Of a stretch of DNA of 64,000 bases, positions 1 to 11,500 are shown one piece after another. Positions within the stretch are counted from its first letter, which is position 1, and each line of letters starts with the position of its first letter. Source of the DNA: Spisula solida (Eukaryota > Mollusca > Bivalvia > Venerida > Mactridae); assembly GCA_947247005.1 (NCBI GenBank), contig OX365962.1, forward strand, positions 11,133,201 through 11,197,200, written 5' to 3'. The notes under the pieces were generated by a model, which searched no databases, was not told the origin of the DNA, and saw nothing but the letters and a program-made list of their open reading frames with translations. The position numbers were made by a program, and so were the translations under genes.

Positions 1-73
1 CCGGACACGTGGCTGACGTCCCAGTATACATAGTTAAGGCATTTCATTAATGTTTGCATTCATGGTGTTAGGC

Positions 74-626
74 TGCTTTAAAGAGACTGCCTCGCGAATT
101 TGTGTATTGTAAAAATAAAATAAAAGTGTCAAATATTCACGTTATTTTGTTATAGTTGCCTGTATATGCCATAAACAACCACACTGACATCTAAAATAAC
201 TTGCAAAACATCGGCATTTTGTAGTTATAAGGTATTTTTACATCAAAAATTCTATAGGGTATTAATACCCTATAGAATTAACACTACTATTAATTAAATT
301 GCCTGAAATGTGTTCGCATTTGATGAAAACGAATAGAAAAAACAAACTAAGTAACCTCATTGATGTTTACGCTGTAGTTTGTTGATGTTACAGTTCGATC
401 ACGTGTGAATTACATAATTCACAAAGCATGTTGGAAGGAAACTTAGCGCTTTTTTCAAGAAACAAATACCCAGTGGGCGATATCGAGAGTGGTTAAAATT
501 GCTTATGTGCACAAAATCTTTCATAAAACAACCGTCAGTGGCTTTCTATTACATCAATACTTGGTTAGGTTGGAAAATCACGATATACAAAATTTTTAGC
601 CAAATCTGTAAGGCAGCACCTTTAAA
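74..626. repeat. Non-autonomous TIR element, family R1, copy 1
   Basis: This stretch matches 34638-35176 over its whole length with scattered substitutions. The ends are inverted: GCTTTAAAGAGACTGCCTC at the left and, read in reverse, GTTTAAAGGTGCTGCCTTA at the right. No coding frame is visible. A perfect 32-bp palindrome sits inside at 248-279. Probably a MITE-like DNA element; superfamily not assigned. Confidence 0.75.
248..279. repeat. Perfect 32-bp palindrome inside R1
   Basis: Two 16-base arms meet with no spacer, centred on TATTAATA. In the second R1 copy (near 34801-34831) the same palindrome has one mismatch, so it belongs to the element and did not arise after insertion. Confidence 0.9.
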
Positions 627-640
627 CTTCATTTTTAAAT

Positions 641-949
641 AGGCATAGGGCTCAGGTAAGTTTTACTCGTAATCGGATGAGAGACAATAGTAATATTCCT
701 TTACAGCCAAGATAGTGTCAATTCTGTTTTGAAAATAATGAAATTGTTTCTGTTGAATGTGAATTTAATGTATTTTTTCATTGTAAAAAATATAATATAA
801 TTCGTGAACAAAGTCTCTTCAACTGGTACACATCTGATAAAAATCTAGATAGTTTTTATAGCTTATTGAGTTCTACAGATAATACTATTATTTACAAAGT
901 TGCACTATATGTCGATATACTGATGAATGCTCATGTGACACAACTCTAA
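641..949 (+). pseudogene. LINE C-terminal fragment (zinc-knuckle region after reverse transcriptase)
   Basis: The plus frame ending with TAA at 947-949 reads CQFCFENN, then FFHCKKYNIIREQSLF. This is the C-x2-C ... H-x(3-4)-C style knuckle typical of the C-terminus of many non-LTR retrotransposon polymerases, and it resembles the better preserved fragment at 22116-22500. An in-frame TAG at 713-715 just before the first Cys shows it is dead. The 5' part is absent. The element's 3' untranslated end resumes after an inserted DNA element, at 1879-1962. Confidence 0.65.
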
Positions 950-952
950 GTA

Positions 953-1876
953 CAGTAAAAACTCCCTAATCCGAAACCTCTCCAATCCGAAATCCTCCAC
1001 AATCCGAAAAATTTTCAAGGTCCCAATTTTTTTCCTTCTATATTCTTATATAAGGGTACATGAAAAAACTCCGCAATCCGAAACCTCTCCAATCCGAAAT
1101 CCTCCTCAATCCGAACTAAGATTTCAGTCCGGAATTGATATTTTGTTCATAAATTGAACTCCGTAATCCGAAATTCAAAAATATGTTCCGGACTGTATAT
1201 TAATTTGTCAAATATTTCAACAGAGTGCACCATAATTGACTGGTGACAATACACTCCATTGTTACTGTTTGTATCATAAAAGGTGACACTTTGTAAACAA
1301 CCTATTGTCTATTGATGTAGAATGACCCCTTATTATCTAGCAACTTAATTGAAAAGTATGGTACATTACTTTTAACACCTTTACACAACTAACATGTAAT
1401 TTTCTATACATGGACTCATCTTGTATTGTAAGTGGACTTGATGAAACAGTGGGTTTATATTTAATAAATTTGAGAATTAAAAAGTACTTTTGTCAATATT
1501 TAAGTTGATGTAACAAAAGTATGCCATACAAGAGAGTTTTTCATTTTGAGTGGTGTTAATAATATATAAGAATTAATTACTGTTCAACGTATAACACAAT
1601 GTAATTGGGAAAAGGCAATTGGTTTTGAATGTTAAATAATTTGATCACAAACTGATTTTAGTATAATATTTTTCTTATTAATTATGGCCAGAGAAATACA
1701 GCTCAATGATATATAGGAATACATATATACTACAGGTACTGTGGTTTTCAATACATATACTAGTAGATTATTTTGGTAACACACTGAAATAATAAAAACC
1801 TCCCTAATCCGAAATCCTCTCTAATCCGAACTTTTTGGGCAGTCCGGAGGGAGTTCGGATTAGGGAGTTTCTACTG
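953..1876. mobile_element. Tigger/pogo-like non-autonomous element with TA target duplication
   Basis: The left end CAGTAAAAACTCCCTAATCC and the inverted right end CAGTAGAAACTCCCTAATCC are flanked by TA on both sides (951-952, 1877-1878). Terminal CAGT and a TA duplication are typical of pogo/Tigger elements. Subterminal repeats of AATCCGAA occur at 970-1170 and 1800-1860. No transposase frame is seen, so it depends on another element. It sits directly after the LINE stop codon. Confidence 0.8.
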
Positions 1877-1878
1877 TA

Positions 1879-1962
1879 TATTGTATATTTGTTTCTGTTT
1901 TGTACACTATGTATTTTGGGCCGGTGGCCTTGTTTACAGAAATAAACTTACTATTACTATAT
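1879..1962 (+). repeat. 3' end of the LINE fragment, displaced by the TIR insertion
   Basis: The sequence contains GCCTTGTTTACAGAAATAAA and ends in a run of ACTATT-type repeats. This is the usual look of a LINE 3' untranslated region with a short tail microsatellite. It continues the 641-949 fragment once the 953-1876 element is removed. Confidence 0.5.
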
Positions 1963-2397
1963 AGTAAGTGATCTGCCATTGATAGTCTCTCAAACTACAT
2001 TGGAACAAGCATACTGTTTGTTGTGCTCCACATAGCGCTTTGATTTCACTATATTGTTCTATTTACGCCAAGAAACAGAGAGTATGATTCGTGGTATTAA
2101 CAATAGTACCTACCGTTATATGTACATGTATATATTTATTTAGCCACACAGCAACTAATATCATAAATCTTATAATTGCACCACAGTAACTACTATACGG
2201 GAACTACATGAACACAGAACATAACTGACCGAATTCGACGCATTCAAAACGCATGTAGAATATATAATTCACTACATGGAAGATCTACTGGCAATACAAC
2301 TCTCATTTAGTATTCATGTTGTACCGATACGCCAAGTAAAATTTGCAAACGCTTTCGATAAGCGTTGTATGCGAAGGTTATTTTTGTTTATTTTGCT
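1963..2397. other. No recognisable gene or repeat
   Basis: AT-rich sequence with no open frame of interest and no repeat recognised elsewhere in the window. Confidence 0.5.
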
Positions 2398-2707
2398 TTT
2401 ATTTATCCTCGCCACCGGATAATCCATATGGGCAAGGTCCCCATAAGAGGCTTGTCACTTTAGTGTTTGGGGGATAGTGCATGATACAGAAGATTCTCCA
2501 GTTCCAGTAGCATCCCTGTTTCTTTTACGTGCCGATGTAAAGCATCATACACGGGACCTCTCGTCCGAAAGACTGTTAGTAAGTTTAGTTATGTTAGGTG
2601 GGAAACACTGAAAAGCATGTCACTTTTTGACCGTCTGGAGTAGGGATCGAACCCACACCCTTCAGATCAGCAGTCAGTAGCCCTTACCACTAGACCACTA
2701 GTCCACC
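2398..2707 (-). repeat. tRNA-derived SINE, minus orientation
   Basis: Read on the minus strand, 2707-2637 is tRNA-like: an A box near TAGTGGTCTAGTGG and a B box GGTTCGATCCC. A conserved body follows (CTTTCGGACGAGAGGTC, then GTAAAAGAAAC) and then a 3' end. The body matches 28168-28486. It resembles conserved central domains of metazoan SINEs (possibly Nin-DC type); that name is from memory and unverified. Confidence 0.75.
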
Positions 2708-2708
2708 T

Positions 2709-3323
2709 TATGCGAAGGTTAGTCACAACCAACAAATTATATATCATTATGTGTGAAGGTGTGTCACAGCCAACCAATCAGATATCATTATATGTGAAGT
2801 TGTGTCACAACAAACCAATCAGATATCATTATATGTGAAGGTGTGTCACAACCAACCAATCAGATATCATTATATGTGAAGGTGTGTCACAACCAACCAA
2901 TCAGATATCATTATATGTGAAGGTGTGTCACAACCAACCAATCAGATATCATTATATGTGAAGGTGTGTCACAACAAACCAATCAGATATCATTATATGT
3001 GAAGGTGTGTCACAATCAACCAATCAGAAATCATTATATGTGAAGGTGTGTCACAACAAACCAATCAGATATCATTATATGTGAAGGTGTGTCACAACCA
3101 ACCAATCAGATATCATTATATGTGAAGGTGTGTCACAACCAACCAATCAGATTTCATTATATGTGAAGGTGTGTCACAACCAACCAATCAGATATCATTA
3201 TATTTGAAGTTGTGTCACAACAAACCAATCAGATATCATTATATGTGAAGGTGTGTCACAACAAACCAATCAGATATCATTATATGTGCAGGTGTGACAC
3301 AAACAACCAATCAGAAATCATTA
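2709..3323. repeat. 41-bp tandem array, about 15 copies
   Basis: The unit starts TATGTGAAGGTGTGTCACAA and ends CAGATATCATTA. Copies differ by one to four bases. The array starts right at the SINE tRNA-like end. It is not coding: 41 is not a multiple of 3 and no frame stays open. Confidence 0.9.
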
Positions 3324-3612
3324 TACTCGTATATCCGTCTGGAGCACGGAACTTTTAATAAATAAGTTTACCTCCGCCATTTTGTTAGTCACATGACCAT
3401 CGACCACAAAAATCTTGCAATCAGCGTACAGTATGCATGTTGTACTACATAAAGGATATGAGCAAAACGCTTCGTCGAGGCAATCCGATGTTTGCCGACA
3501 TGTTACGGAAACAGCCGAATACTGGCAGCTGCTCTCACAACAAGCACCTTCGCTCGGACTGAAACATGAATGTTTTAAAAAATATTACAAGTAGTACATT
3601 TATATTAAGTTA

Positions 3613-3717
3613 TAGTTAGAACATATTAAGTAAATTTTAATGATTAAAAATGGCGGAGCGAGCGAAGCGAAGCGAGTCGTTTTTAGTCATTAAAATTTAC
3701 TTAATATGTTCTAACTA
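3613..3717. repeat. Long inverted repeat (38-bp arms)
   Basis: Arms 3613-3650 and 3680-3717 are reverse complements with one mismatch. The 29-base spacer holds GCGAGCGAAGCGAAGCGAG. This is the shape of a small foldback element. Confidence 0.85.
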
Positions 3718-3719
3718 AC

Positions 3720-3873
3720 TTAGAATATAACATTCTGCATTCTGATTGGCCGATAGAAAGTAGCGCCAACGCATGACGTCAAGTCTGTGAAGAGAAAGTT
3801 TTAATTATTAAATTTTCATTTAACTGCCAAAATTCGGCGTTTTCATTGGCTCATAATGTCGGTTATATTCTAA
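3720..3873. repeat. Short TIR element
   Basis: Begins TTAGAATATAAC and ends with the inverse GTTATATTCTAA. About 154 bp, non-coding, abutting the hairpin at 3613-3717. Confidence 0.55.
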
Positions 3874-4438
3874 CATTGTTTAAAGTCACATTATATTCAC
3901 ACATTATCGTTACTTTCCCGTTTCCCCGGCGGATCCTCTACCACTCGGCCACCGAGTAACGGTTATTCAAATGAGTGATATACTCATCAATTTCAGGTCG
4001 GTATTGCAACAGGTTCTACAACAATTCATATTCATCACTTTTTAGGCACCTCATTATTGATGGTATCAACTGCCACGGGGGTAAACAACAAAGGAAGCAA
4101 GTTTTCTCTCCTTAGACTGATCAAAATATTTGGAACCACTGTTGCCATTTTCATGTTTTAATCTAAAAAAGTGGCATTTTAATGTTTTAAATCAATTTTA
4201 CTTTTTTTGTCTTTAAAATTGAGATAATCTCCTTAAACATAGGCTGATAATATTCGTCCCTTACGTGACCCTCTCATATACTATTACTTATATACAGGGT
4301 CCTATCAAGAGATGAACAAACACAGGGGCAAATAGATTTTAGGGTATGTTTGGTGCGTTTTGTTCTTCAAAATACTGCATCTTTCTGGGTAATTTTTTCA
4401 AATTTTCACAGAGTCAAGTGCCTCGGCGTGCCTCCGGC
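3874..4438. other. Non-coding; one tRNA-like SINE remnant
   Basis: On the minus strand, 3955-3920 reads TACTCGGTGGCCGAGTGGTA, like the 5' half of a Leu/Ser-type tRNA and so probably a truncated SINE head. Nothing else is recognised. Confidence 0.3.
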
Positions 4439-4618
4439 GTTTTATCACAGCATTTACGACAAGCTAAAAGTTACGCTCAAATTTAATCCCAGTGTAATCT
4501 ATTAACAGTTGCAATAGTGGTAAGAAGGTGTGTAATATTAATGGTGTTTCAGTAAATACATTCCTTCAAACCAAATATGATCCACGATTTCCATATGTAC
4601 TTTGATAAAACAGTACCC
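4439..4618. repeat. Right part of a GGGTACTG TIR element
   Basis: Contains the inner motif AAAGTTACGCTCAAATTTAA and ends in CTTTGATAAAACAGTACCC, the inverted terminus of the intact copy at 21371-21600. The left terminus is degraded. Confidence 0.6.
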
Positions 4619-4875
4619 TGCTGTTATAATACTGTACAATAGGGTCCAGTCATGGATCCGCTGCTGATCCCATCGGTAGAAAAAAAGAAAACAAAGAGCT
4701 ATGGAGAACTAAGAATGAAAGGCTACCTGCATACAGCTGTTGACTTGCGTGTACATGGTGTTTCCACTCCGGGGAGGGTGGGGTCAGTGACCTGAGGATT
4801 ACAACAACCCTCCACACATTCCTCCTCCCATCCACAATCACAATCCTCCCCGTCTTCCACCACCCTGTTACCACA
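4619..4875. other. Unassigned sequence next to the satellite
   Basis: A 47-codon plus frame (4653-4796) and a 74-codon minus frame overlap here. Neither has a recognisable motif or splice context, and I do not call a gene. The stretch is richer in G+C than its surroundings. Confidence 0.2.
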
Positions 4876-7287
4876 CACAGATCCCGTGTATTCTAAAATA
4901 TGTTAAATATAGTAAAACTCGGAGCATCACTCAACAGACGAGCACAGATCCAGTGTATTCTGAAATATGTTAAGGACAGTAAAAAAATTGGAGCAGCTCT
5001 CAACAGACGAGCAAAGTTCCCATGTATTCTGAATTATGTTAAAGACAGGAAAATTCGGAGCATCACTCAACAGCCGAGCAAAGTTCCCGTGTATTCTGAA
5101 ATATGTTAAAGACAGGAAAATTCGGAGCATCACTCATTAGCCGAGCAAAGTTCCCGTGTATTCTGAAATATGTCAAAGACAGTAAAACTCGGAGCATCTC
5201 TCAACAGCCGAGCAAAGTTCCAGTGTATTCTGAAATATGTTAAGGACAGTAAAAAAATCGGAGCAGCTCTCAACAGACGAGCAAAGTTCCCGTGTATTCT
5301 GAAATATGTTAAAAACAGTAAAACTCGGAGCATCACTCAACAGCCGAGCAAAGTTCCCGTGTATTCTGAAATATGTTAAAGACAGTAAAACTCGGAGCAT
5401 CACTCAACAGCCGAGCAAAGTTCCAGTGTATTCTGAAATATGTTAAGGACAGTAAAAAAATCGGAGCAGCTCTCAACAGACGAGCAAAGTTCCAGTGTAT
5501 TCTGAAATATGTTAAAGATAGTAAAACTCGGAGCATCACTCAATAGCCGAGCAAAGTTCCCGTGTATTCTGAAATATGTTAAAGACAGTTAAACTCGGAG
5601 CATCACTCAACAGCCGAGCAAAGTTCCAGTGTATTCTGAAATATGTCAAGGACAGTAAAAAAATCGGAGCAGCTCTCAACAGACGAGCAAAGTTCCAGTG
5701 TATTCTGAAATATGTTAAAGATAGTAAAACTCGGAGCATCACTCAATAGCCGAGCAAGGTTCCCGTGTATTCTGAAATATGTTAAAGACAGTAAAACTCG
5801 GAGCATCACTCAACAGCCGAGCAAAGTTCCAGTGTATTCTGAAATATGTTAAGGACAGTAAAAAAATAGGAGCAGCTCTCAACAGACGAGCAAAGTTCCA
5901 GTGTATTCTGAAATATGTTAAGGACAGTAAAAAAATCGGAGCAGCTCTCAACAGACGAGCAAAGTTCCAGTGTATTCTGAAATATGTTAAAGATGGTAAA
6001 ACTCGGAGCATCACTCAACAGCCGAGCAAAGTTCCCGTGTATTCTGAAATATGTTAAAGACAGTAAAACTCGGAGCATCACTCAACAGCCGAGCAAAGTT
6101 CCAGTGTATTCTGAAATATGTTAAGGACAGTAAAAAAATCGGAGCAGCTCTCAACAGACGAGCAAAGTTCCAGTGTATTCTGAAATATGTTAAAGATGGT
6201 AAAACTCGGAGCATCACTCAACAGCCGAGCAAAGTTCCCGTGTATTCTGAAATATGTTAAAGACAGTAAAACTCGGAGCATCACTCAACAGACAAGCACA
6301 GATCCAGTGTATTCTGAAATATGTTAAAAACAGTAAAACTCGGAGCATCACTCAACAGACGAGCAAAGTTCCCGTGTATTCTGAAATATGTTAAAGACAG
6401 TAAAACTCGGAGCATCACTCAACAGCCGAGCAAAGTTCCAGTATATTCTGAAGTATGTTAAGGACAGTAAAAAAATCGGAGCAGCTCTCAACAGACGAGC
6501 AAAGTTCCAGTGTATTCTGAAATATGTTAAAGATGGTAAAACTCGGAGCATCACTCAACAGCCGAGCAAAGTTCCCGTGTATTCTGAAATATGTTAAAGA
6601 CAGTAAAACTCGGAGCATCACTCAACAGACAAGCACAGATCCAGTGTATTCTGAAATATGTTAAAGACAGTAAATCTCGGAGCACCACTCAACAGCCGTG
6701 CAAAGTTCCCGTGTATTCTGAAATATGTTAAAGACAGTAAAACTCGGAGCATCACTCAATAGACGAGCAAAGTTCCCGTGTATTCTGAAATATGTAAAAG
6801 ACAGTAAAACTCGGAGCATCACTCAATAGACGAGCAAAGTTCCAGTGTATTCTGAAATATGTTAAAGACAGTAAAACTCGGAGCATCACTCAATAGACGA
6901 GCAACGTTCCCGTGTATTCTGAAATATGTTAAAGACAGTAAAACTCGGAGCATCACTCAATAGACGAGCAAAGTTCCCGTGTATTCTGAAATATGTTAAA
7001 GACAGTAAAACTCGGAGCATCACTCAATAGACGAGCGAGTTCCCGTGTATTCTGAAATATGTTAAAGACAGAGTCAGTAAAACTCTGAGCATCACTCAAT
7101 AGACGAGCAAAGTTCCCGTGTATTCTTAAATATGTTAAAGATAGTAAAATTCGGAGCATACCTCAACAGACGAGCAAAGTTCCCGTGTATTATTAAATAT
7201 GTTAAAGATAGTAAAACTCGGAGCATACCTCAACAGCCGAGCACAGAGCCAGTGTATTATTAAATATGTTAAAGATAGTAAAAATCG
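4876..7287. repeat. 2.4-kb satellite of 67-69-bp units with higher-order structure
   Basis: About 35 units, each with AACAGCCGAGCAAAGTTCC and GTATTCTGAAATATGTTAA. Two main types alternate: A (GTAAAACTCGGAGCATCACT) and B (GTAAAAAAATCGGAGCAGCT). In 5130-5742 they form a 203-bp A-A-B block (67+67+69); at 5742-6014 an extra B unit gives 272 bp. After about 6610 only A-like units remain and they become more variable. Because 203 is not a multiple of 3, the long frames on both strands are chance openings, not genes. Monomers resemble the terminal segment of the dispersed element at 9453-10090. Confidence 0.92.
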
Positions 7288-7763
7288 GACAAGACAGAAA
7301 ACATAGAAACATGCAGATCACAAACCAAATTTAACTCTAGTAATAACATTTTTCTACATTGTTTGCCCATTACAAAAAGATCATATAAATATGACAATGA
7401 AAGCAGCAATCAACTTAAACAACCGACCACAGAAAACAAAAAAAACACTCAGACCACAATAACACGACCCTGCACTGCCTACCACACAACTGAACGAGAA
7501 AATGAACTTCTAAAATGAAAGTCTTAGTTTCAGCTATCAAAAAGTCAAAATACCTAGTTTCAGCTATCAAAAAGTCAAAATACCTAGTTTCAGCTATCAA
7601 AAGGTCAAAATACCTAGTTTCAGCTATCAAAAAGTCAAAATACCTAGTTTCAGCTGTCAAAAAGTCAAAATACCTAGTTTCAGATATCAAAAAGTCAAAA
7701 TACCTAGTTTCAGCTGTCAAAAAGTCAAAATACCTAGTTGCAATCGTCTAAAGTCCTAAAAAG
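7288..7763 (+). repeat. Dispersed element (ATTAAGTC family) joined to the satellite, with a 30-bp array
   Basis: After the last satellite unit the sequence reads CAACCGACCACAGAAAACA, then AACTGAACGAGAAAATGAAC, matching the family member at 58062-58230. It then runs into seven exact-length 30-bp repeats at 7525-7738 (TAGTTTCAGCTATCAAAAAG plus CAAAATACC). The same TTTCAGC-CAAAA phrase occurs singly in the copy at 9453-10090, so the array is a local amplification. Confidence 0.75.
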
Positions 7764-8336
7764 TCAAAGAATAACAGTAAATAGGTAAATCCCTGCAGCC
7801 GTTAACTCAGACTATATGAATCTAGTAAAACGAAATACAAAATGTAGGTAGAGTCATGAAGGGTTAAACGTTGTCCAATGTACAAATCCCGTGAAGATGA
7901 TCAATTATAAAATGTACTATTTACAGCCCAATAGTTGTACTAAAAAGCAATTGTTGGAGATTTTTTATCAAAACTGTTACCATGGCAACGGATATATTGT
8001 ATATTTGTTGCAGCCAGTGTACGAAATCACCAAAATATAAGTTAAAAGCTATATATTTATAGTTCATCTACCAAAAGTCATAGTGAAGTCCATTTTCAGA
8101 ATTTAATATTTACCTAGCGATAAACACATCTGACTGTGGTCAGTTCCTCTTGTACATATTGTATTCAATGTATAAATCATATCAAAATAATTGATATAGA
8201 GCTTTGGTTAAAAAAATACGTAAAATGTACACTGTCAATTATTACATCGTATGATATATTCCAACATTTCGGCTACATGCCTTCCCCTAGAGAACATCTT
8301 TGTAACAAAATAATTATGAAATTTTAAAATCCTTAC
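7764..8336. other. Intron of the ADAM10-like gene, nothing recognised
   Basis: Lies just downstream, on the minus strand, of the exon ending at 8337. Donor GTAAGG is at 8336-8331. No further exon of the gene was found between here and position 1. Confidence 0.5.
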
Positions 8337-8514
8337 CAACAAAGCACCCATCAGGTCCTCTAGCCTTTGCTTCAAGTACAGCTTGTATCATCGATATACT
8401 GCACGCAGACAGTTTATCATTATTAAATTTTTCACCGGTAGTTGCGCGCGCATACATGACGAAGTTTCCGGTAGAATCGCCCGGTGTACATGTAGCGTCG
8501 CCTTCTGGATCGTG
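8337..8514 (-). CDS. ADAM10: ADAM10-like exon 8: last zinc ligand and Met-turn
   Basis: 178 nt, acceptor CAG at 8517-8515, donor GTAAGG after 8337, phase 0 to 1. Starts [16 protein letters not shown] (its first His is the third zinc ligand), then [16 protein letters not shown], then KLSACSI and GCFV. The zinc site is split between this exon and the previous one. Confidence 0.88.
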
Positions 8515-11500
8515 CTGAAATCATCAAATAATTTAAAAGTAAAATCAGCCATTACCACTGTGAGCATTTTCACCGAAACTATATGCAGTAAAATTAATAC
8601 TGTAGCAATATCTAACATATTGTTAAACTTCAGCTAGAAGAGTTTTGTTTCTATGCACTTTTGTACGGTTAACGCATGCTTTAATGTACTATAACATATG
8701 CAGAGTCGCGAGGGACTGTTTGTGCCCAACCCCGTTTATTGTCGACGGCGGGTCCCTTGAATGAGCATACATAAAACTGGCTACCAACAGCGCGTTCTCG
8801 TGAGAATCTGTAAACAGTTCGTTTGGTATCAGCCCGTCTGCAACTTTGAAGTCCAATATAATACGTTCGCGCACAGACAATCCAATCAAAAGCCTCACGA
8901 CAGCAGCGCCTAGCCACCCACGCAATAGTAAGACATATAGACATAAGGCTGTTTTATTTATTTTTTAAAAAGACATGTATACTGTTTCTAGTGGATGTTG
9001 CCTGGAAGTAATAAAATGTCTTACATCTGAACCCCAATTATGACCAAGCTCGTGCGCAAATGTCACGTGAGAAACCGCACTAGGTACATCCGATCCATAA
9101 TTAGTCATCGTCACTATGCCAGTATTCAAACTCTTCCCTTCCCCTTGATAGGTCTGCAATAGTTATAATTATACAAGTCAGATAGTTTATTCAAAAATGC
9201 ACGTGCGTCAAATACATTAAATATGACAATGTGGTACCAGTAAAATATTATGGCTCTTTGACAACTGTTTGGAGTTTTAAAACCTGTTTCAAGTTATGAA
9301 CTACAAGTATTTTATAATCTTTGCGTAATTTTTTATGTCTTGTAAGTTTATGTAAACAATTTCAAACCCTCAAATGCTTACCGAATACGTTTTACTAAAC
9401 ATTTTAATTTTAAAACGTACGGCATTATTTACGTGGACAATTATACCTAAAATGATAATATTAAGTCAGACAGGGAAGGCAGCACTCAGCTTAACAAGCT
9501 AAGCAAAACTAACATAAAAACACACAAGGCACAATGCCCACATGAACCAGCCGAGCACAGAAAACATAAAAATAATACAAAGCACAATGCCCAACTAAAC
9601 AAATTATGATCCTCCCATGTTCAAGCTGTCAAAATTCTAAATGAACCAGTTTCAGCATTCAAAAAGCTGAATGTCCAAGCTGAATGACATAGTACCAACA
9701 GTAAATGGTTGAAATACCTAGTTTCAGCTGTCAGAAGTCATAAAACAGAACAAACAGTATAACAAGCTGAATGTCAAGGCTTCAGTTAAATGACCTAGTT
9801 TCAGCAACAAAAAATCTCAAGGCCCAGACGGATAACCTAGTTTGAACAAGTCCAACGCACCAGCCAGATGACACACCTGAACATGCCAAGCGTAACTGTA
9901 GAATGACACAGCTCCAATAAGCCGAATGCCCCCAACCGAACGACCTACTATAAACAATTACTAATCCCAGGTTAAATAGCCACGCTTAAGCAGCAAAATA
10001 GACTTCTAAAACACATATAAGCTGAATGCCAACAACCGTGTGACCTACTTTGAACAATCAGTAAAGAAGTTCTGATCCAATTAACCTCTATGTTCAAGAT
10101 TTAATCAATACATAATTATTATACCAAGTAATGTAGCACGTAATTCTTCACATTGACAGAGTTACAAAAATAAGTTATCTTTTATTCCTTCTAATGAGAA
10201 TATAAAAGACACATAATTAAATTATTTTAAAACGATATTTGCAAAAACACCGGCTGATAATCGGAACACATCGGACAATTCTAACCAATCATATCGTTAA
10301 CGACGGCAAGATCCGAGTAGTTACGATTGTCACCGATGTATTTACGTCACGTCATTCCGTACCGACAGATATAGACTTACCCCAAATTTTTGACATACAC
10401 CGCCAGCCATCGAGGCACTTGGTACTCCTACCCAAGCCAAGCCAAGCACACCATCAGAAAAATCACGGTCGGTGAAAAGATACGACAGGCAGAATCCGTC
10501 GTAGTTGTCTTTTGAATGTAGGTCAAGAAAATATTCCACGGCAAAGTTTCCATCATATCTATAACCGTTCACCGTCGGATCGTCCCACACTTTGATCTTT
10601 TTTATAATGAACGCCAAATTGTCCGCACCGTCAGTACCGTCGAAATCTGCATTGAAAGTAAAGTCACGTTTAAAGACTAGTACAACATAGACCCAAATAC
10701 AGACCAAATACAAAATACAACATATCGCTGGCTTAGAATTAGAAGGTTGTAAGTACTACTTACGACCTTATAAGACTCGCACATATTTGAAATCTGCACC
10801 TCAATGCGCTTCTTATGAGCCAGTTTTCAAAAATAAATCGGAAGTGGTCATATTAACCAAACTGAAGTTTAAAAAGCTTGATTTTCCTTAATTAAGAAGT
10901 AGTTTTCTTCTTTTCTCCAAATATTGATTTTGTACTTACGACCTTCTAATTCTATAGCCAGCGATATATACTATGTACAACAATAAGTAATGTCCATGAA
11001 GGAGAATGTGGTTGTTGTCAATATTTTGTATTGGAGTATACGGCAATTCTAATTGTTTTCATTTACAAAGGATGTACAGTTTATGATGGACAATTTAGGT
11101 AATCTGTTTTTTTTCTGAAATTAATTATCTTCAACAACCGATAAGGTATTAATATGTTATTCTGTTCTGATGTTTAGAGCGTCTGTGATTTGGGAAGGAA
11201 AGTGTGTGTGAACAATCGAAAGCCCATTGGCCTTACATATCATCAAGGGCATTTGAAAATGGTACTTGTAAATATGCATATAGTGGCCCTACATTGCTCA
11301 ACATTCCAGTTACATGATAAGGGGTTTAGTAGTCTCCATATGACTGGAATACAGTTCATGTGATTTATGTTTGACTTTCTGATGCGATATGCTCACAGGT
11401 AACTGTAACATTGATAAAGAGAAAAACAATTTTTTTTTTATAAAATTTATATTATCTAAGATAATATCTAAGATAAAATAAATTTTCTGAAAAAAATGCT

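Noticed and set aside
2709..3323. Direct repeats resembling a CRISPR array
   Set aside because: Units are contiguous 41-mers without unique spacers, and the window is an animal genome with spliced genes.
3365..3385. ATGGCGGAG start with donor on minus, similar to the MAE-G first exons
   Set aside because: The leader and upstream blocks of the four-helix genes are absent here and the strand is opposite; ATGGCGG is a common start context.
4900..7159. Many 68-101-codon frames on both strands
   Set aside because: They are the tandem satellite read in different phases; no start context, splice signals or domain, and the same text is open on both strands.
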